Numbered from the stretch's first letter, positions 13,948 to 22,614 are shown. The stretch: DNA of 35,570 nt from an uncultured Eubacteriales bacterium (GCA_949293325.1 CASFCZ010000030.1:1-35570); one strand, 5' to 3'. The notes: a model not told the origin generated them from the letters alone. Numbers and translations are program-made.

Positions 13948-16326
13948 TTATGTTGTAGGGTACGATATTACATCTGCAATTGCATCGCTGAATTTTTTTC
14001 CGTTAATACTTTGCGTGCCGTCTGCATAATCCTCAAGGGTTTCATCATACTTAATATGAGTACTTGGTTTGTCACAGAAATTTACAACGGAAACTGTAAA
14101 CAGACCATACAAATATGGATATTTTGAATTGGAAAAGTCTACTGTATCACCATTTGAATACTGTTGACCCCTTCCCGAACCATCAGTGATATTAACTGTC
14201 AGATCCGGAGCAATTACATAGGCTGCCATATATACAGCCGAACCCGACATATTAATTTCAGGGCTGCCTCCGTCCCTTGAGAATACATAAAACTGAGATA
14301 CTTTACCTGGTGCCACCTTAGTATCAAGAGCGTTTACAGGCAGATCATCCACCGCTAAGGTTGGATAGGCATCACTTATCGAAGCAAATCCCGTATAGCC
14401 GCCCCATGAATTTTTAAGGTTAATCTGTGCAGAACTATCCATAAACAGCCTTACTTTATGTGCTCCGGCACCGTCATTAATAAAAATCATACCGTTGTTA
14501 TCTGTAGTAATACTACCCCTTAGCATAATATCAATATCATTGTTTGAGGCATCAATATACATATTACGTCCATTCAGAACTATATCCTCATCAATGATGC
14601 AGTCTGCGGTAATATGTATCGGTCCGCTTGTATCAATAGGATGACTGGTGTGTACATTATAAGCAGGATCACCGCAGCCACTGCAATTATAGTCAGCCTC
14701 AACCTGATGTGGTGTATGGGTGTATGTTTCGGAGTCATAGTATGGAGCATTTGTACACCAATAGCATGTCACAATAGCTTTATGCTCCGCATGGGTGTTA
14801 TATGCAGGATCCGTACATCCTGTACAAACAGAGGTCAAAAATGACTGGGGGGTCATTGTACTGAACTTTGATGGGAAGGTAACAATAGGTCTTGGACTTT
14901 TAATCTTCTCATCTGTAAGATATTTATCAGCACCAATAATATCCCTGCCGTCAAAATAGGTTAAAAGTATGGAATCAAGATCTTCCTGTGTAATACTTCC
15001 ATCAGAAACCGACTTTTTAGCCACATTTGTGACCTGATCGCCTACGGTAATGTTGCCCCCTGCCCATATTTCGGAATTATTGGGGAAGGTATCCGCATTA
15101 CCCAGAACCTGATTAACCTCTCCTGCGGCATAGATATTTCCATAAATGGTAGGATACTGTTCTATATATACATTACCGTTACAGTAAATATCGCCATATA
15201 TGGTTGCTGTACCATATATATACAAATCTCCCTTTGAAACTATACCTCCGTATATATACTTTGAGGAATTTTCAGGAGAAAGATTGCTGTAGCCTGTATC
15301 TCCCGCAGTACAGCTGTAACCGACATAGGTTCTTCCGTTTGACCAGAGCACTATTTCGTTGCTGTTAATACAGCTTGTTCCGTCCCAGTTGGTAGTACCT
15401 ATTTTAGCGGTATTGCCCAGAATAATATCTCCTTCACACTTAAGAGCGCCTCCTATAACCGGAACCTCACCATAAAAGTATACCCCGTCCTTGACAGTGC
15501 CATCTTCATTTTTGCTTCCCACAAGAACATCACCTTTGACCTCCTCGCCTTCTGCAATTATCAGATGACCTCCTGCAACGATATACTTAAATACAACTGA
15601 AGATGAACCGCCTCCTATAGGCCGCATATCCACATTACCTGATGCAATAAGCTCATGCATTTCATGATCCACACCTCCGGAAAGGGATTCATTAAGTGCA
15701 TTAAGTACATTAACCCTGGCATCTCCATACACAAGTATAGGACCGTCAATATGTCCGTTCAGGATAATATCCTTGTCACTGTACTGGGTATATGCCTTTT
15801 TTTCAAATGGGAAAGTATTGTTATTTGCAGGTATTATATTCTCATAACGTATGAGTTTGAAGCTCCTGTCTTCATACTTACCGGTACATTCGATCTTAAC
15901 ACGCTCGTCATCAATCACATCCACCATAATTGGGGTGATTCCGTCTGCTTCAAACTTAAGGCTACCGTCACTATATCTGTCCTGCTGCTTTTTTGTAACT
16001 GTATACACCTTGATATCAGCTTGTCCAAAATCACCCAGATCCATAGTCATAGCATCCTTGCCCCTGGCACTGCGTATCTTATTTGCACCGCTTTCGGTAG
16101 CAGCAAGTTTTTTAAACACCTCAATACCCGACTTTGCAGCCAGATAGGCATTTTCCTCATAGCCTACATTTTCTCTTATATTTTCATTAATATGTACGGT
16201 TCTCAGCGTAACGCTTCCCCAGATAAACAGCAGTGCACAGAGCATTACCGCCATAATCAGCACATTGCCGTCCCTACGATTATGGAGTTCACTTAGCAAA
16301 CAATGTAGAAATCTTTTAATTTTCAT
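13948..16326 (-). CDS. Large PilX-like pilus protein with bactofilin-like repeats and Cys/His knuckles
   Basis: A 792-aa protein. Its N-terminus aligns with PilX-type minor pilins: RRDGNVLIMAVMLCALLFIW is a processing site followed by a membrane helix, then YLAAKSGIEVF, but it lacks Glu at mature position 5. Residues ~170-430 repeat short beta-strand turns such as GDLYIYGTATIYGDIYCNGN, which resemble bactofilin or right-handed beta-helix repeats. Residues ~495-565 hold three Cys/His units: CTGCTDPAYNTHAEH, CYWCTNAPYYD...HTPH and CSGCGDPAYNVHTSH; the first and third are near copies. A second beta-rich stretch follows. At 792 aa it is several times the size of ordinary PilX (~150-200 aa). Position in the operon suggests a tip adhesin or large minor subunit. 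AAAGGATGG lies above the start. Function is inferred. Confidence 0.75.
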   Translation of the reverse strand: MKIKRFLHCLLSELHNRRDGNVLIMAVMLCALLFIWGSVTLRTVHINENIRENVGYEENAYLAAKSGIEVFKKLAATESGANKIRSARGKDAMTMDLGDFGQADIKVYTVTKKQQDRYSDGSLKFEADGITPIMVDVIDDERVKIECTGKYEDRSFKLIRYENIIPANNNTFPFEKKAYTQYSDKDIILNGHIDGPILVYGDARVNVLNALNESLSGGVDHEMHELIASGNVDMRPIGGGSSSVVFKYIVAGGHLIIAEGEEVKGDVLVGSKNEDGTVKDGVYFYGEVPVIGGALKCEGDIILGNTAKIGTTNWDGTSCINSNEIVLWSNGRTYVGYSCTAGDTGYSNLSPENSSKYIYGGIVSKGDLYIYGTATIYGDIYCNGNVYIEQYPTIYGNIYAAGEVNQVLGNADTFPNNSEIWAGGNITVGDQVTNVAKKSVSDGSITQEDLDSILLTYFDGRDIIGADKYLTDEKIKSPRPIVTFPSKFSTMTPQSFLTSVCTGCTDPAYNTHAEHKAIVTCYWCTNAPYYDSETYTHTPHQVEADYNCSGCGDPAYNVHTSHPIDTSGPIHITADCIIDEDIVLNGRNMYIDASNNDIDIMLRGSITTDNNGMIFINDGAGAHKVRLFMDSSAQINLKNSWGGYTGFASISDAYPTLAVDDLPVNALDTKVAPGKVSQFYVFSRDGGSPEINMSGSAVYMAAYVIAPDLTVNITDGSGRGQQYSNGDTVDFSNSKYPYLYGLFTVSVVNFCDKPSTHIKYDETLEDYADGTQSINGKKFSDAIADVISYPTT

Positions 16327-16349
16327 TGTATACCATCCTTTTTTAATAT

Positions 16350-16375
16350 ACAGACGGAAATAATATTCCGACTGT
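16350..16375. repeat. Inverted repeat before the PilX-like gene
   Basis: ACAG-A-CGGAA (16350-16359) and TTCCG-A-CTGT (16366-16375) pair except for one central mismatch, just above the ribosome-binding site of the PilX-like gene. A second hairpin lies just after pilO (16424-16449). Together they may set differential expression inside the operon. Confidence 0.5.
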
Positions 16376-16469
16376 CCCCTACTGAATCATTTTACGACAA
16401 ATTTAATACAACTAGCAGTTTAGGCTGTCGGCATAAACACCGGCAGCCTCATTGTATCACAGGTGCGGA

Positions 16470-17108
16470 TCAGTCAAAAAGTCTTGTATCTCCGGCACCC
16501 TGATTAAATGTATGATCAAGGGTAGTATCAACTATATCGTCGCCCTTATCTACAGTGAGAAACTCATAGTTAAGTGAAGATGTCATTGTTCCTTCCTGAC
16601 CTAAGCTGATATTAAAAGAAGTAAGAAGTGATGTTTTCTTAACATTTTCGATATTTCTTACAAAGTTTACAATACTGTCATAAGAGCCTGTAAGTGAAAC
16701 TGATATGGTATTATTCTTTAGACCCGTTTCAACCGTTTCACCGGTAGCTTCATCTGTAACGGTAGCAACCTCCTGACTAAGGTTAATACTGTCAATAGAC
16801 ACGCCTGTTGACTGGGAAATACTTGTCATATAGGCATGCAGATTTTCTGTTTCGGCATCAGGGAAGCTCTCGTTAAAGAGTGTCTGTTTTTCTGCCTTAA
16901 GTGTCTCAATGGTAGCAAGATACTGATCCTTTGAGTTAACAGTATTAAGCTGATCATCATACTGGGTCTGAAGAGTTTCTGCCGTAGTCTTATATTCTCC
17001 TCCCTTTGTTCTCAATGGTGAAATAACACACATATAAGCAAGGTAATACAGGAGGAAATTAATAACAATCAAGATCAAAAATATTTCTTTACTTCCTAAT
17101 TTAGACAT
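16470..17108 (-). CDS. pilO: Type IV pilus inner-membrane protein PilO-like
   Basis: A 212-aa bitopic protein. Residues ~9-30 (IFLILIVINFLLYYLAYMCV) form the membrane helix. A coiled-coil region follows, then a ferredoxin-like domain (ISVSLTGSYDSIVNFVRNIE) typical of PilO, the partner of PilN in the alignment complex. Family assignment rests on shape, length, the SYDSIVNFVRNIE-type motif and gene order, since PilO diverges strongly. It lies 15 bp after pilN. A 144-bp gap with hairpins separates it from the PilX-like gene, the widest in the operon. Confidence 0.82.
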   Translation of the reverse strand: MSKLGSKEIFLILIVINFLLYYLAYMCVISPLRTKGGEYKTTAETLQTQYDDQLNTVNSKDQYLATIETLKAEKQTLFNESFPDAETENLHAYMTSISQSTGVSIDSINLSQEVATVTDEATGETVETGLKNNTISVSLTGSYDSIVNFVRNIENVKKTSLLTSFNISLGQEGTMTSSLNYEFLTVDKGDDIVDTTLDHTFNQGAGDTRLFD

Positions 17109-17123
17109 ATCCCTTTTCCTCCT

Positions 17124-17729
17124 TTACTGTGCAGCGGTGGTTGTTTCAACAACTGCGGTAGTAGTCTCTGCAACTAAATCCTTAAGCTCAACGGTTATAC
17201 TTCCTGTATACCCATCTCCGCCTTTACTTACACCGTTATAGGATACAGACTTAAAGTAAGCTGAATTTCTTAAGCTGTTGGCAAAATCCGCAATGGAAAG
17301 TTCTGAACCACCTGTTACCGACATGGAAATAGAATTATTGGAATATGAGAAATCTTGTAAACTGATACCTGCCGGCATACACTTTGCCACAGTCTCAATA
17401 TCGGCTATTGTAAGTCTTGAACTTACTTCAAATTCGGCGATAGCTGTTTTAAAGCTGTTAATATCATTCTGAAGGCTCTCTGCTTCAGCTCTGTAACCAT
17501 CTATCTCCGCAAGCTGTGGACTCAATTCCGCCATTGCCTCATTAAGTCTGTTTATTTGCATCTGTCGGAAGCCGTTTATACCAAGGCAAGCCACCAGGCA
17601 AATACAAAAGATAGCAGCAAATACAAGCAGACTCTTTTTAATTGATCGTTCAAAATCAATGGCACCTACGCCCCTTTCCTTACCTACTGAGGCAAAGAGG
17701 TTAAGATCCTTTTTTAAATAACTATTCAT
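17124..17729 (-). CDS. pilN: Type IV pilus inner-membrane protein PilN-like
   Basis: A 201-aa bitopic protein. The cytoplasmic N-terminus MNSYLKKDLNLF holds the D/N-L-N-L-type motif through which PilN grips PilM. The membrane helix is LLVFAAIFCICLVACLGI (about 34-51). A coiled coil (LNEAMAELSPQLAEIDGYRAE) and a ferredoxin-like domain (SISMSVTGGSELSIADFANSL) follow. The C-terminus is a Thr-rich tail, TTTAVVETTTAAQ, unusual for PilN and perhaps a disordered linker. The gene is 10 bp after pilM and 15 bp before pilO, the canonical order. Confidence 0.85.
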   Translation of the reverse strand: MNSYLKKDLNLFASVGKERGVGAIDFERSIKKSLLVFAAIFCICLVACLGINGFRQMQINRLNEAMAELSPQLAEIDGYRAEAESLQNDINSFKTAIAEFEVSSRLTIADIETVAKCMPAGISLQDFSYSNNSISMSVTGGSELSIADFANSLRNSAYFKSVSYNGVSKGGDGYTGSITVELKDLVAETTTAVVETTTAAQ

Positions 17730-17739
17730 GCCGTATACC

Positions 17740-18879
17740 TCACTTTCTTATAAGACTGCCTGCCGCAATCAGTACATCCGCCAAATTCACGTCAGGGTCT
17801 ATCTCTATACTTGACACACTATATATCTTTTCAACAGGAACTTCCAGAGTAGTTGAAAGATACTGATCAAGTCCCGATAAGGAGGCATTGCCACCATAGA
17901 GGTATATATTTGAAACAGGTCTGCCGCTGTATTTAGAAAGAGCAAACTGAATTATCTTATATATTTCTTCATTAGCCCTTGTAAATACAGGGGATATCCT
18001 GCTGCTCATGTCAGAGCCATACATATAGCCGTCACTGTCGCCAAACTCATAACCCTCATAACCTTCGTAACCCTCGTAGCCCTCATAACCTTCGTAACCG
18101 CTATAAGCGCTATTGTTATAGAGAGCATCAATTTCACTGTCCATTGAACTCTGAGAAGTGGTTTCACTGGCCTTTACATCATCTGCAATGGATACTGAGC
18201 GCTTGTACACATCAACACCGTCAACTATAAGGTCAATATCCATATATGAGGCACCCATATCCACCATAATAAATAACTTGCCTGAAATACTCTCTGCATT
18301 AATGGCGGCATTTTCCGCGGAAACCAACTTTGAGATAACATTCCTGTGTACATCAAAATTTGCAGGCTTCACTTCGGATGAATTGAGCACATCATTATAA
18401 GTGGTAACAAGCTCCTTTGGCACTGCATAAGCAGATAATTTATGTACTGTTTTATAATCCACAACATCAGTGGAATTCCACACATAATCTGTGTAATAGT
18501 CTGCCGTATTACCGAACACCGTAACAATTTCGTTTTCGATAAGCTTTTTGATCTTAGGACCCTTTATTGCAGGCACCATAATTTCCCTTGTAACTATGTC
18601 GGAGCATCTGGCTGCAACATTTGCCTCACACTTTGTCATATTGTTTTTACCAATAAGCGCCCTCAAAAAGAGATTAAGGTCTGTCTGGCTCTTTACATAG
18701 CCATTTTCCATACATCCTTCGGGAGTAGGTTCATTAACGACATCCGTTACGGTAACATGTCCGTTTTTGGAGCAGCTGCCCCTTACTATCTTTATATTTT
18801 TACTGCCTATATCAAGGGCAATGGTCTTTGAGGCTCCCTTTGCCTGTCCCTTATCGCCCGATGGTAATTTTAATGCCAT
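17740..18879 (-). CDS. pilM: Type IV pilus actin-like ATPase PilM
   Basis: A 379-aa actin-like protein of the PilM/FtsA type that couples the cytoplasmic motor to PilN/PilO. The N-terminal phosphate loop is ALDIGSKNIKIV (about 21-32). A second nucleotide motif is FIMVDMGASYMDI, and the adenosine motif is NIYLYGGNASLSGL. Between the last two sits an odd insertion: six tandem Gly-Tyr-Glu units (about 261-278) encoded by 18046-18099, followed by an Asp/Gly/Tyr-rich stretch. The start at 18879 follows AAAGGTG; a GTG at 18891 overlaps that site and is rejected. It follows pilC by 32 bp. Confidence 0.9.
   Translation of the reverse strand: MALKLPSGDKGQAKGASKTIALDIGSKNIKIVRGSCSKNGHVTVTDVVNEPTPEGCMENGYVKSQTDLNLFLRALIGKNNMTKCEANVAARCSDIVTREIMVPAIKGPKIKKLIENEIVTVFGNTADYYTDYVWNSTDVVDYKTVHKLSAYAVPKELVTTYNDVLNSSEVKPANFDVHRNVISKLVSAENAAINAESISGKLFIMVDMGASYMDIDLIVDGVDVYKRSVSIADDVKASETTSQSSMDSEIDALYNNSAYSGYEGYEGYEGYEGYEGYEFGDSDGYMYGSDMSSRISPVFTRANEEIYKIIQFALSKYSGRPVSNIYLYGGNASLSGLDQYLSTTLEVPVEKIYSVSSIEIDPDVNLADVLIAAGSLIRK
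18046..18099 (-). repeat. Six 9-bp tandem repeats coding Gly-Tyr-Glu in pilM
   Basis: Units of the form CTCATAACC or TTCGTAACC on the plus strand run without gaps. They keep frame, so copy number can change without breaking pilM. They vary at synonymous positions, which argues for an older array rather than a recent slip. Confidence 0.9.
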
Positions 18880-18911
18880 AAAATTCCACACCTTTCTTGT
18901 TTATTATGTAA

Positions 18912-20114
18912 TCAGCCTACATTCTGGTACATACCGAATACAGGAAGCATGATACCTATGATAACCGTACCTACAACTGCACCTAAAATAACTATCATAA
19001 GAGGCTCAAGGAGAGTTACCATCTTCTGAATAGCATTATCAGCCTCAATATCATAGAAGTCAGCAGTCTTTTCAAGTATCTCATCAAGGGCACCGGATTC
19101 CTCACCGACGTTGATCATAGTAACCATCATCTGTGGGAAAAGACCTGTCTTATGCAGGGCTGCGGAAAGAGAACCCCCGGCACGGATCTCCTCAAGAACT
19201 TCTGTCATTTTTTCATTCATAACAGAATTATTGATAACGTTTGTAGTAAGCTCAAGGGAGGTAAGAAGTGACATACCACTTGAGAATACAGAACACATGG
19301 TACGGCAGAAATTAGCTGCCACAACTACTGCATACAGCTTACCTACAATAGGAGTATACAGCTTTATTCTGTCCGATAACCGTTTTACTGCCTTAGTATT
19401 CCTGAATACACCAAATATCAGGATTAAAGCAACAATAAAGATGATAATCAGATACCAGCTGCTTTGCATGAAGTTTGACATAGCCATAAGTGCTTTTGTA
19501 AGGGCAGGGAGATCCTCCGGATCGCCGAACATACCCATAAGGTTAGGCATAACGAAGATAAAAAGGCCAAGTACTACCGCAAATCCTACAACTACAAGAA
19601 GTATAGGATAAACCATAGCGGATGTTACCTTATTTTTCAGCTTCATCTGCTTTTCATAGTGTACCGAAAGCCTCTCCATAATCTGATCTATAGAACCTGA
19701 CATTTCGCCGGACTCTACCATACTGATCATAAACTGCGGGAAGGCTCCGTCTGTACCTGCAAGGGCCTTTGAAAGGCTCTTACCTACCTGTACCTGCTCA
19801 TATACCTTAAGCAGAATATTTTTAAGCTTTTGCTTTTCCTGCTGCTGATAGAGCACGTCAAGACTTTTTACAATAGTAATACCTGCATTAAGCATGGTTG
19901 CAAACTGCTTGCAGAGGACCGAAAGGTCTTTCATACCTATAGCATTTGCATTTGCACGGGAGCCGGTTTCATTTTCGGCTATTTCCCGCACTGTAAGGGC
20001 ATATTCGCCCTTTTGTTTTAATACGGCGTTAAACTCCGCCATATTGGTGGCAAAAATAGTATCCTTAACATTTTTTCCTTCTGCGTCTACCGCAGTGTAC
20101 TTATATCTAGGCAT
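18912..20114 (-). CDS. pilC: Type IV pilus platform protein PilC/GspF
   Basis: A 400-aa polytopic inner-membrane platform protein that PilB and PilT act upon. Two GspF domains are visible. Each opens with a short conserved stretch: LSVLCKQFATMLNAGI and FCRTMCSVFSSGMSLL. Each then has a Gly-Glu signature: SMVESGEMSGSIDQIM and TMINVGEESGALDEIL. Three membrane segments are seen at ~170-195, ~220-240 and ~370-395. GGGGG lies near the start. It heads the operon, with a promoter at 20163-20191, before pilM, pilN and pilO. No prepilin gene lies between pilC and pilM. Confidence 0.95.
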   Translation of the reverse strand: MPRYKYTAVDAEGKNVKDTIFATNMAEFNAVLKQKGEYALTVREIAENETGSRANANAIGMKDLSVLCKQFATMLNAGITIVKSLDVLYQQQEKQKLKNILLKVYEQVQVGKSLSKALAGTDGAFPQFMISMVESGEMSGSIDQIMERLSVHYEKQMKLKNKVTSAMVYPILLVVVGFAVVLGLFIFVMPNLMGMFGDPEDLPALTKALMAMSNFMQSSWYLIIIFIVALILIFGVFRNTKAVKRLSDRIKLYTPIVGKLYAVVVAANFCRTMCSVFSSGMSLLTSLELTTNVINNSVMNEKMTEVLEEIRAGGSLSAALHKTGLFPQMMVTMINVGEESGALDEILEKTADFYDIEADNAIQKMVTLLEPLMIVILGAVVGTVIIGIMLPVFGMYQNVG

Positions 20115-20162
20115 ACCGTTCCCCCTTGAATATTTATTTTTTTTGCAAAATCTGCTTTTATC

Positions 20163-20191
20163 ATTCTACCATACTTTTAGGAAAATGTACA
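20163..20191 (-). promoter_or_regulatory. Candidate promoter of the pilus operon
   Basis: On the minus strand TGTACA (20186-20191), a 17-bp spacer and TAGAAT (20163-20168), 49 bp above pilC. It fits sigma-A moderately (4/6 at -35, 5/6 at -10). Confidence 0.5.
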
Positions 20192-20335
20192 TAAAAAATT
20201 TACTTTTTCTTCCGTTTTTTGTAAAAGTTGTGAAATGTATCTACAATTCAAAGACATACAAACAGGCTTTATTGTTTGTTTTTTTCTTAAAAAACACTTG
20301 ACTTATGGTATATTTGCCAACTGCTTTTTACACAT

Positions 20336-20373
20336 AAAAAGCGGTATGGCACCTGAATATACCACACCGCTTT
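20336..20373 (-). terminator. Terminator after the LysR-type gene
   Basis: On the minus strand AAAGCGGTGTGG pairs with CCATACCGCTTT (12 bp, one G-U pair), followed by a T-tract. It isolates the LysR stub from the pilus operon. Confidence 0.85.
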
Positions 20374-20402
20374 AAAATGAAATGAAAAAGCCTATCTGTT
20401 CA

Positions 20403-20729
20403 TTAAACAGTCAGAGCTTCCCTCTCTAGCTCCTTGTCCTCGTCAAAACCAAGGCTGATAACCTCTCCTGACATAGCCGCCTTTGCTCTGTTTACGGCAT
20501 TATTGCAATAGTTTATGATAAACTCAGCTTCTTTGTAGAGGATCTTGCCTCCCTCGGTAAGCTCAATGCCTCTGTGGGTCCTTGTGAAAAGTTTAACCCC
20601 AAGTCTTTCTTCAAGGGAATTTATCTGCTTGAGCACCGCATTAGGTGAAATATAGAGCTTGTCAGCAGCCCTGGAAAAGCTTCCCATCTGTGCTGCATAT
20701 AAAAAGGTTTCCAACTGGATACTGTACAT
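20403..20729 (-). CDS. LysR-type DNA-binding domain protein without an effector domain
   Basis: A 108-aa protein with the whole LysR winged-helix domain: LETFLYAAQMGSFSRAADKL (about 6-25), the recognition helix region SPNAVLKQINSLEERLGVKL, then FTRTHRGIELTEGG and the start of the linker helix. It stops at about residue 108, where full LTTRs (~300 aa) enter the inducer-binding domain. The last residues, DEDKELEREALTV, do not match that domain. A terminator closes the gene 30 bp later and a promoter region with a LysR-like box lies upstream, so it looks like a functional mini-regulator rather than a broken gene. A recent truncation remains possible. Its likely targets are itself and putP. Confidence 0.8.
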   Translation of the reverse strand: MYSIQLETFLYAAQMGSFSRAADKLYISPNAVLKQINSLEERLGVKLFTRTHRGIELTEGGKILYKEAEFIINYCNNAVNRAKAAMSGEVISLGFDEDKELEREALTV

Positions 20730-20772
20730 AAAACCACCTCCGGTTATAGCTTATCATAACATCTTTTCTTTG

Positions 20773-20785
20773 TATGCTAAGCATA
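20773..20785. promoter_or_regulatory. Candidate LysR box (T-N11-A palindrome)
   Basis: TATGCTAAGCATA is a perfect 6-1-6 palindrome with the T-N11-A form of LysR sites, 44 bp above the start of the LysR-type gene. TTGACT occurs twice just beyond (around 20793 and 20804 on the minus strand), possibly as alternative -35 elements. Confidence 0.5.
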
Positions 20786-20897
20786 ACACTTAAAGTCAAC
20801 TCTAAGTCAAGCATCTGTCAGAAACCTTAATAATTTTTTTCGTTTTTCAGGACACATAAGCCAGAGGAAACATCACCTGACACTCCACTGACCTTAA

Positions 20898-22466
20898 TCA
20901 GTCATTATAATTTCTTGCCCTTTCAAATTCATCATAAATCTGCTGGCTTGGTTCCTTTGTAATAAGTGAAACTATAACTATTACTACACAGGACACAAGG
21001 AAAGCAGGAAGAAGCTCATATATACCGAATATGCCACCCATAGGTTTAATAAGCATATTCCATACAAATACCATTATGCCACCTGCCAGCATACCACATA
21101 CTGCCGCCTCCCTTGTGGTGCGTTTCCAGAAAAGTGAGAAAAGTATGATAGGTCCAAAGGTAGCACCGAAGCCTGCCCATGCAAAGGATACCAAAGTAAA
21201 AATAACGCTCTGGTCATCCCATGCTATAATCATACCCACAAGAGATATAAGTATAAGTATAACCCTTGAAACGTGCATAACCGTCTTGTCACTTGCATCC
21301 TTTTTGATAATACCCTCAAAGATATTCTTTGAAAAAGCAGATGCTGCAATAAGCAGGTAAGAGTCTGAGGAGCTGATGGTAGCTGCCAGTATACCCGCCA
21401 TAATTACACCTGCAAAGAGAGGATGAAGCATAGTCTGTGCAAGAACCACAAATACATTTTCACTTAAGCTCTTTGTTGCAAGCTCATCAGTAAATGGGAA
21501 AAGGCTTCTGCCGATTAATCCGATAAACACCGCTGATGCAAGGGAAATTACACACCATACAGTAGCAATCCTCCTTGACTTTTTAAGCTCGTCTACCTTA
21601 CGGATAGCCATAAATCTGAGAAGTACCTGTGGCACACCAAAGTAACCAAGTCCCCAGGATGCTGTGGAAAGAATAGTTATAATGCCATACTCTGTTGCCT
21701 CTCCGAAAAGAGGTAAACCTGCTGAAGCCTGCTGTACTCCATCGGCATCAACCTGTGGGGTTGCAAGGGAGGTAAGGGACAGGTATCCCGGAATTTCCTT
21801 TGCATTGTCAATAACCTCTCCAAAGCCCCCTGCATTGTATACACCAAAGCCTACAATAGCAATAAGGGCACAGAACATTACCACTGCCTGCATAAAGTCA
21901 GAGGCACTCTCTGCAAGGAAACCTCCTACAACAGTATAGAAAACAACAAATACAGCTCCCAGTATCATCATAGTATGATAATCTGTGTCAAAAAGGCTGC
22001 TGAAAAGCTTACCGCAGGTAACAAAACAGCTTGAAGCATAAACAGTAAAGAATACAAGAATTAAAAGAGCGGAAATACCCAGTATCACCTTTTTATCCTC
22101 ATGGTAACGGTTGCTGAGGAAATCAGGTATGGTAATAGCATCTCCCGAAACCGCCGAATAGCGCCTCAGCCTCTTTGCCACTATAAGCCAGTTAATATAT
22201 GTACCTATTGCAAGACCGATTGCCGTCCATGCTGCGTCTGCAAGACCGCACCAGTATGCAACACCCGGCAGACCCATAAGAAGCCAGCCACTCATGTCCG
22301 ATGCCTCGGCACTCATTGCTGCTACCCATGGTCCCAGGGACCTTCCTCCAAGGAAATAGTTTTCACTGTTTTCCTGGGCACGTTTTGCAAAGAATAAGCC
22401 TATGCCTATAACAACAAGCATATAGCATACCATTGCAATCAATACTTTTAAAGTATCCGAATCCAT
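20898..22466 (-). CDS. putP: Sodium/proline symporter (SSS family)
   Basis: A 522-aa sodium:solute symporter with about 13 membrane helices. The PutP signature AEASDMSGWLLMGLPG sits at ~51-66, and GGFLAESASDFMQ and AATISSSDSYLLIAASAFSK match the conserved sodium and substrate helices. Length and motifs point to proline over pantothenate or glucose. A small soluble C-terminal tail (EPSQQIYDEFERARN) ends it. Start 22466 has AGGAGGGA 5 bp upstream; an earlier ATG at 22493 lies nearly on the -10. No proline catabolic gene is near. The LysR stub follows on the same strand after a 168-bp gap. Confidence 0.92.
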   Translation of the reverse strand: MDSDTLKVLIAMVCYMLVVIGIGLFFAKRAQENSENYFLGGRSLGPWVAAMSAEASDMSGWLLMGLPGVAYWCGLADAAWTAIGLAIGTYINWLIVAKRLRRYSAVSGDAITIPDFLSNRYHEDKKVILGISALLILVFFTVYASSCFVTCGKLFSSLFDTDYHTMMILGAVFVVFYTVVGGFLAESASDFMQAVVMFCALIAIVGFGVYNAGGFGEVIDNAKEIPGYLSLTSLATPQVDADGVQQASAGLPLFGEATEYGIITILSTASWGLGYFGVPQVLLRFMAIRKVDELKKSRRIATVWCVISLASAVFIGLIGRSLFPFTDELATKSLSENVFVVLAQTMLHPLFAGVIMAGILAATISSSDSYLLIAASAFSKNIFEGIIKKDASDKTVMHVSRVILILISLVGMIIAWDDQSVIFTLVSFAWAGFGATFGPIILFSLFWKRTTREAAVCGMLAGGIMVFVWNMLIKPMGGIFGIYELLPAFLVSCVVIVIVSLITKEPSQQIYDEFERARNYND

Positions 22467-22496
22467 TATATCCCTCCTAGTATATATAATCATTTG

Positions 22497-22525
22497 ATTA
22501 TACCATACTTTATTTACAGGAGCAA
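22497..22525 (-). promoter_or_regulatory. putP promoter
   Basis: On the minus strand TTGCTC (22520-22525), a 17-bp spacer and consensus TATAAT (22497-22502), 31 bp above putP. Confidence 0.75.
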
Positions 22526-22593
22526 TTATCTTTTTACAATTTTTTCATTTTACGGAATAAACAGCGGTTTTGCCGGATATTTCCCTGAATATA

Positions 22594-22614
22594 ATGTCAT
22601 TATCATGTCATTAT
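22594..22614. repeat. Two ATGTCATTAT half-site repeats
   Basis: ATGTCATTAT at 22594-22603 and 22605-22614, period 11 bp. They resemble the right halves of the TGACGTCATTA palindromes that follow. Confidence 0.6.

Noticed and set aside
14674..14838. c-type heme binding (CxxCH) in the PilX-like protein
   Set aside because: The CxxC pairs are followed by Thr or Gly, not His, so heme attachment is not supported; metal knuckles fit better.
20403..20729. LysR gene as a pseudogene
   Set aside because: It has an intact frame, a good promoter region and a clean terminator, and no effector-domain remnant is seen downstream.
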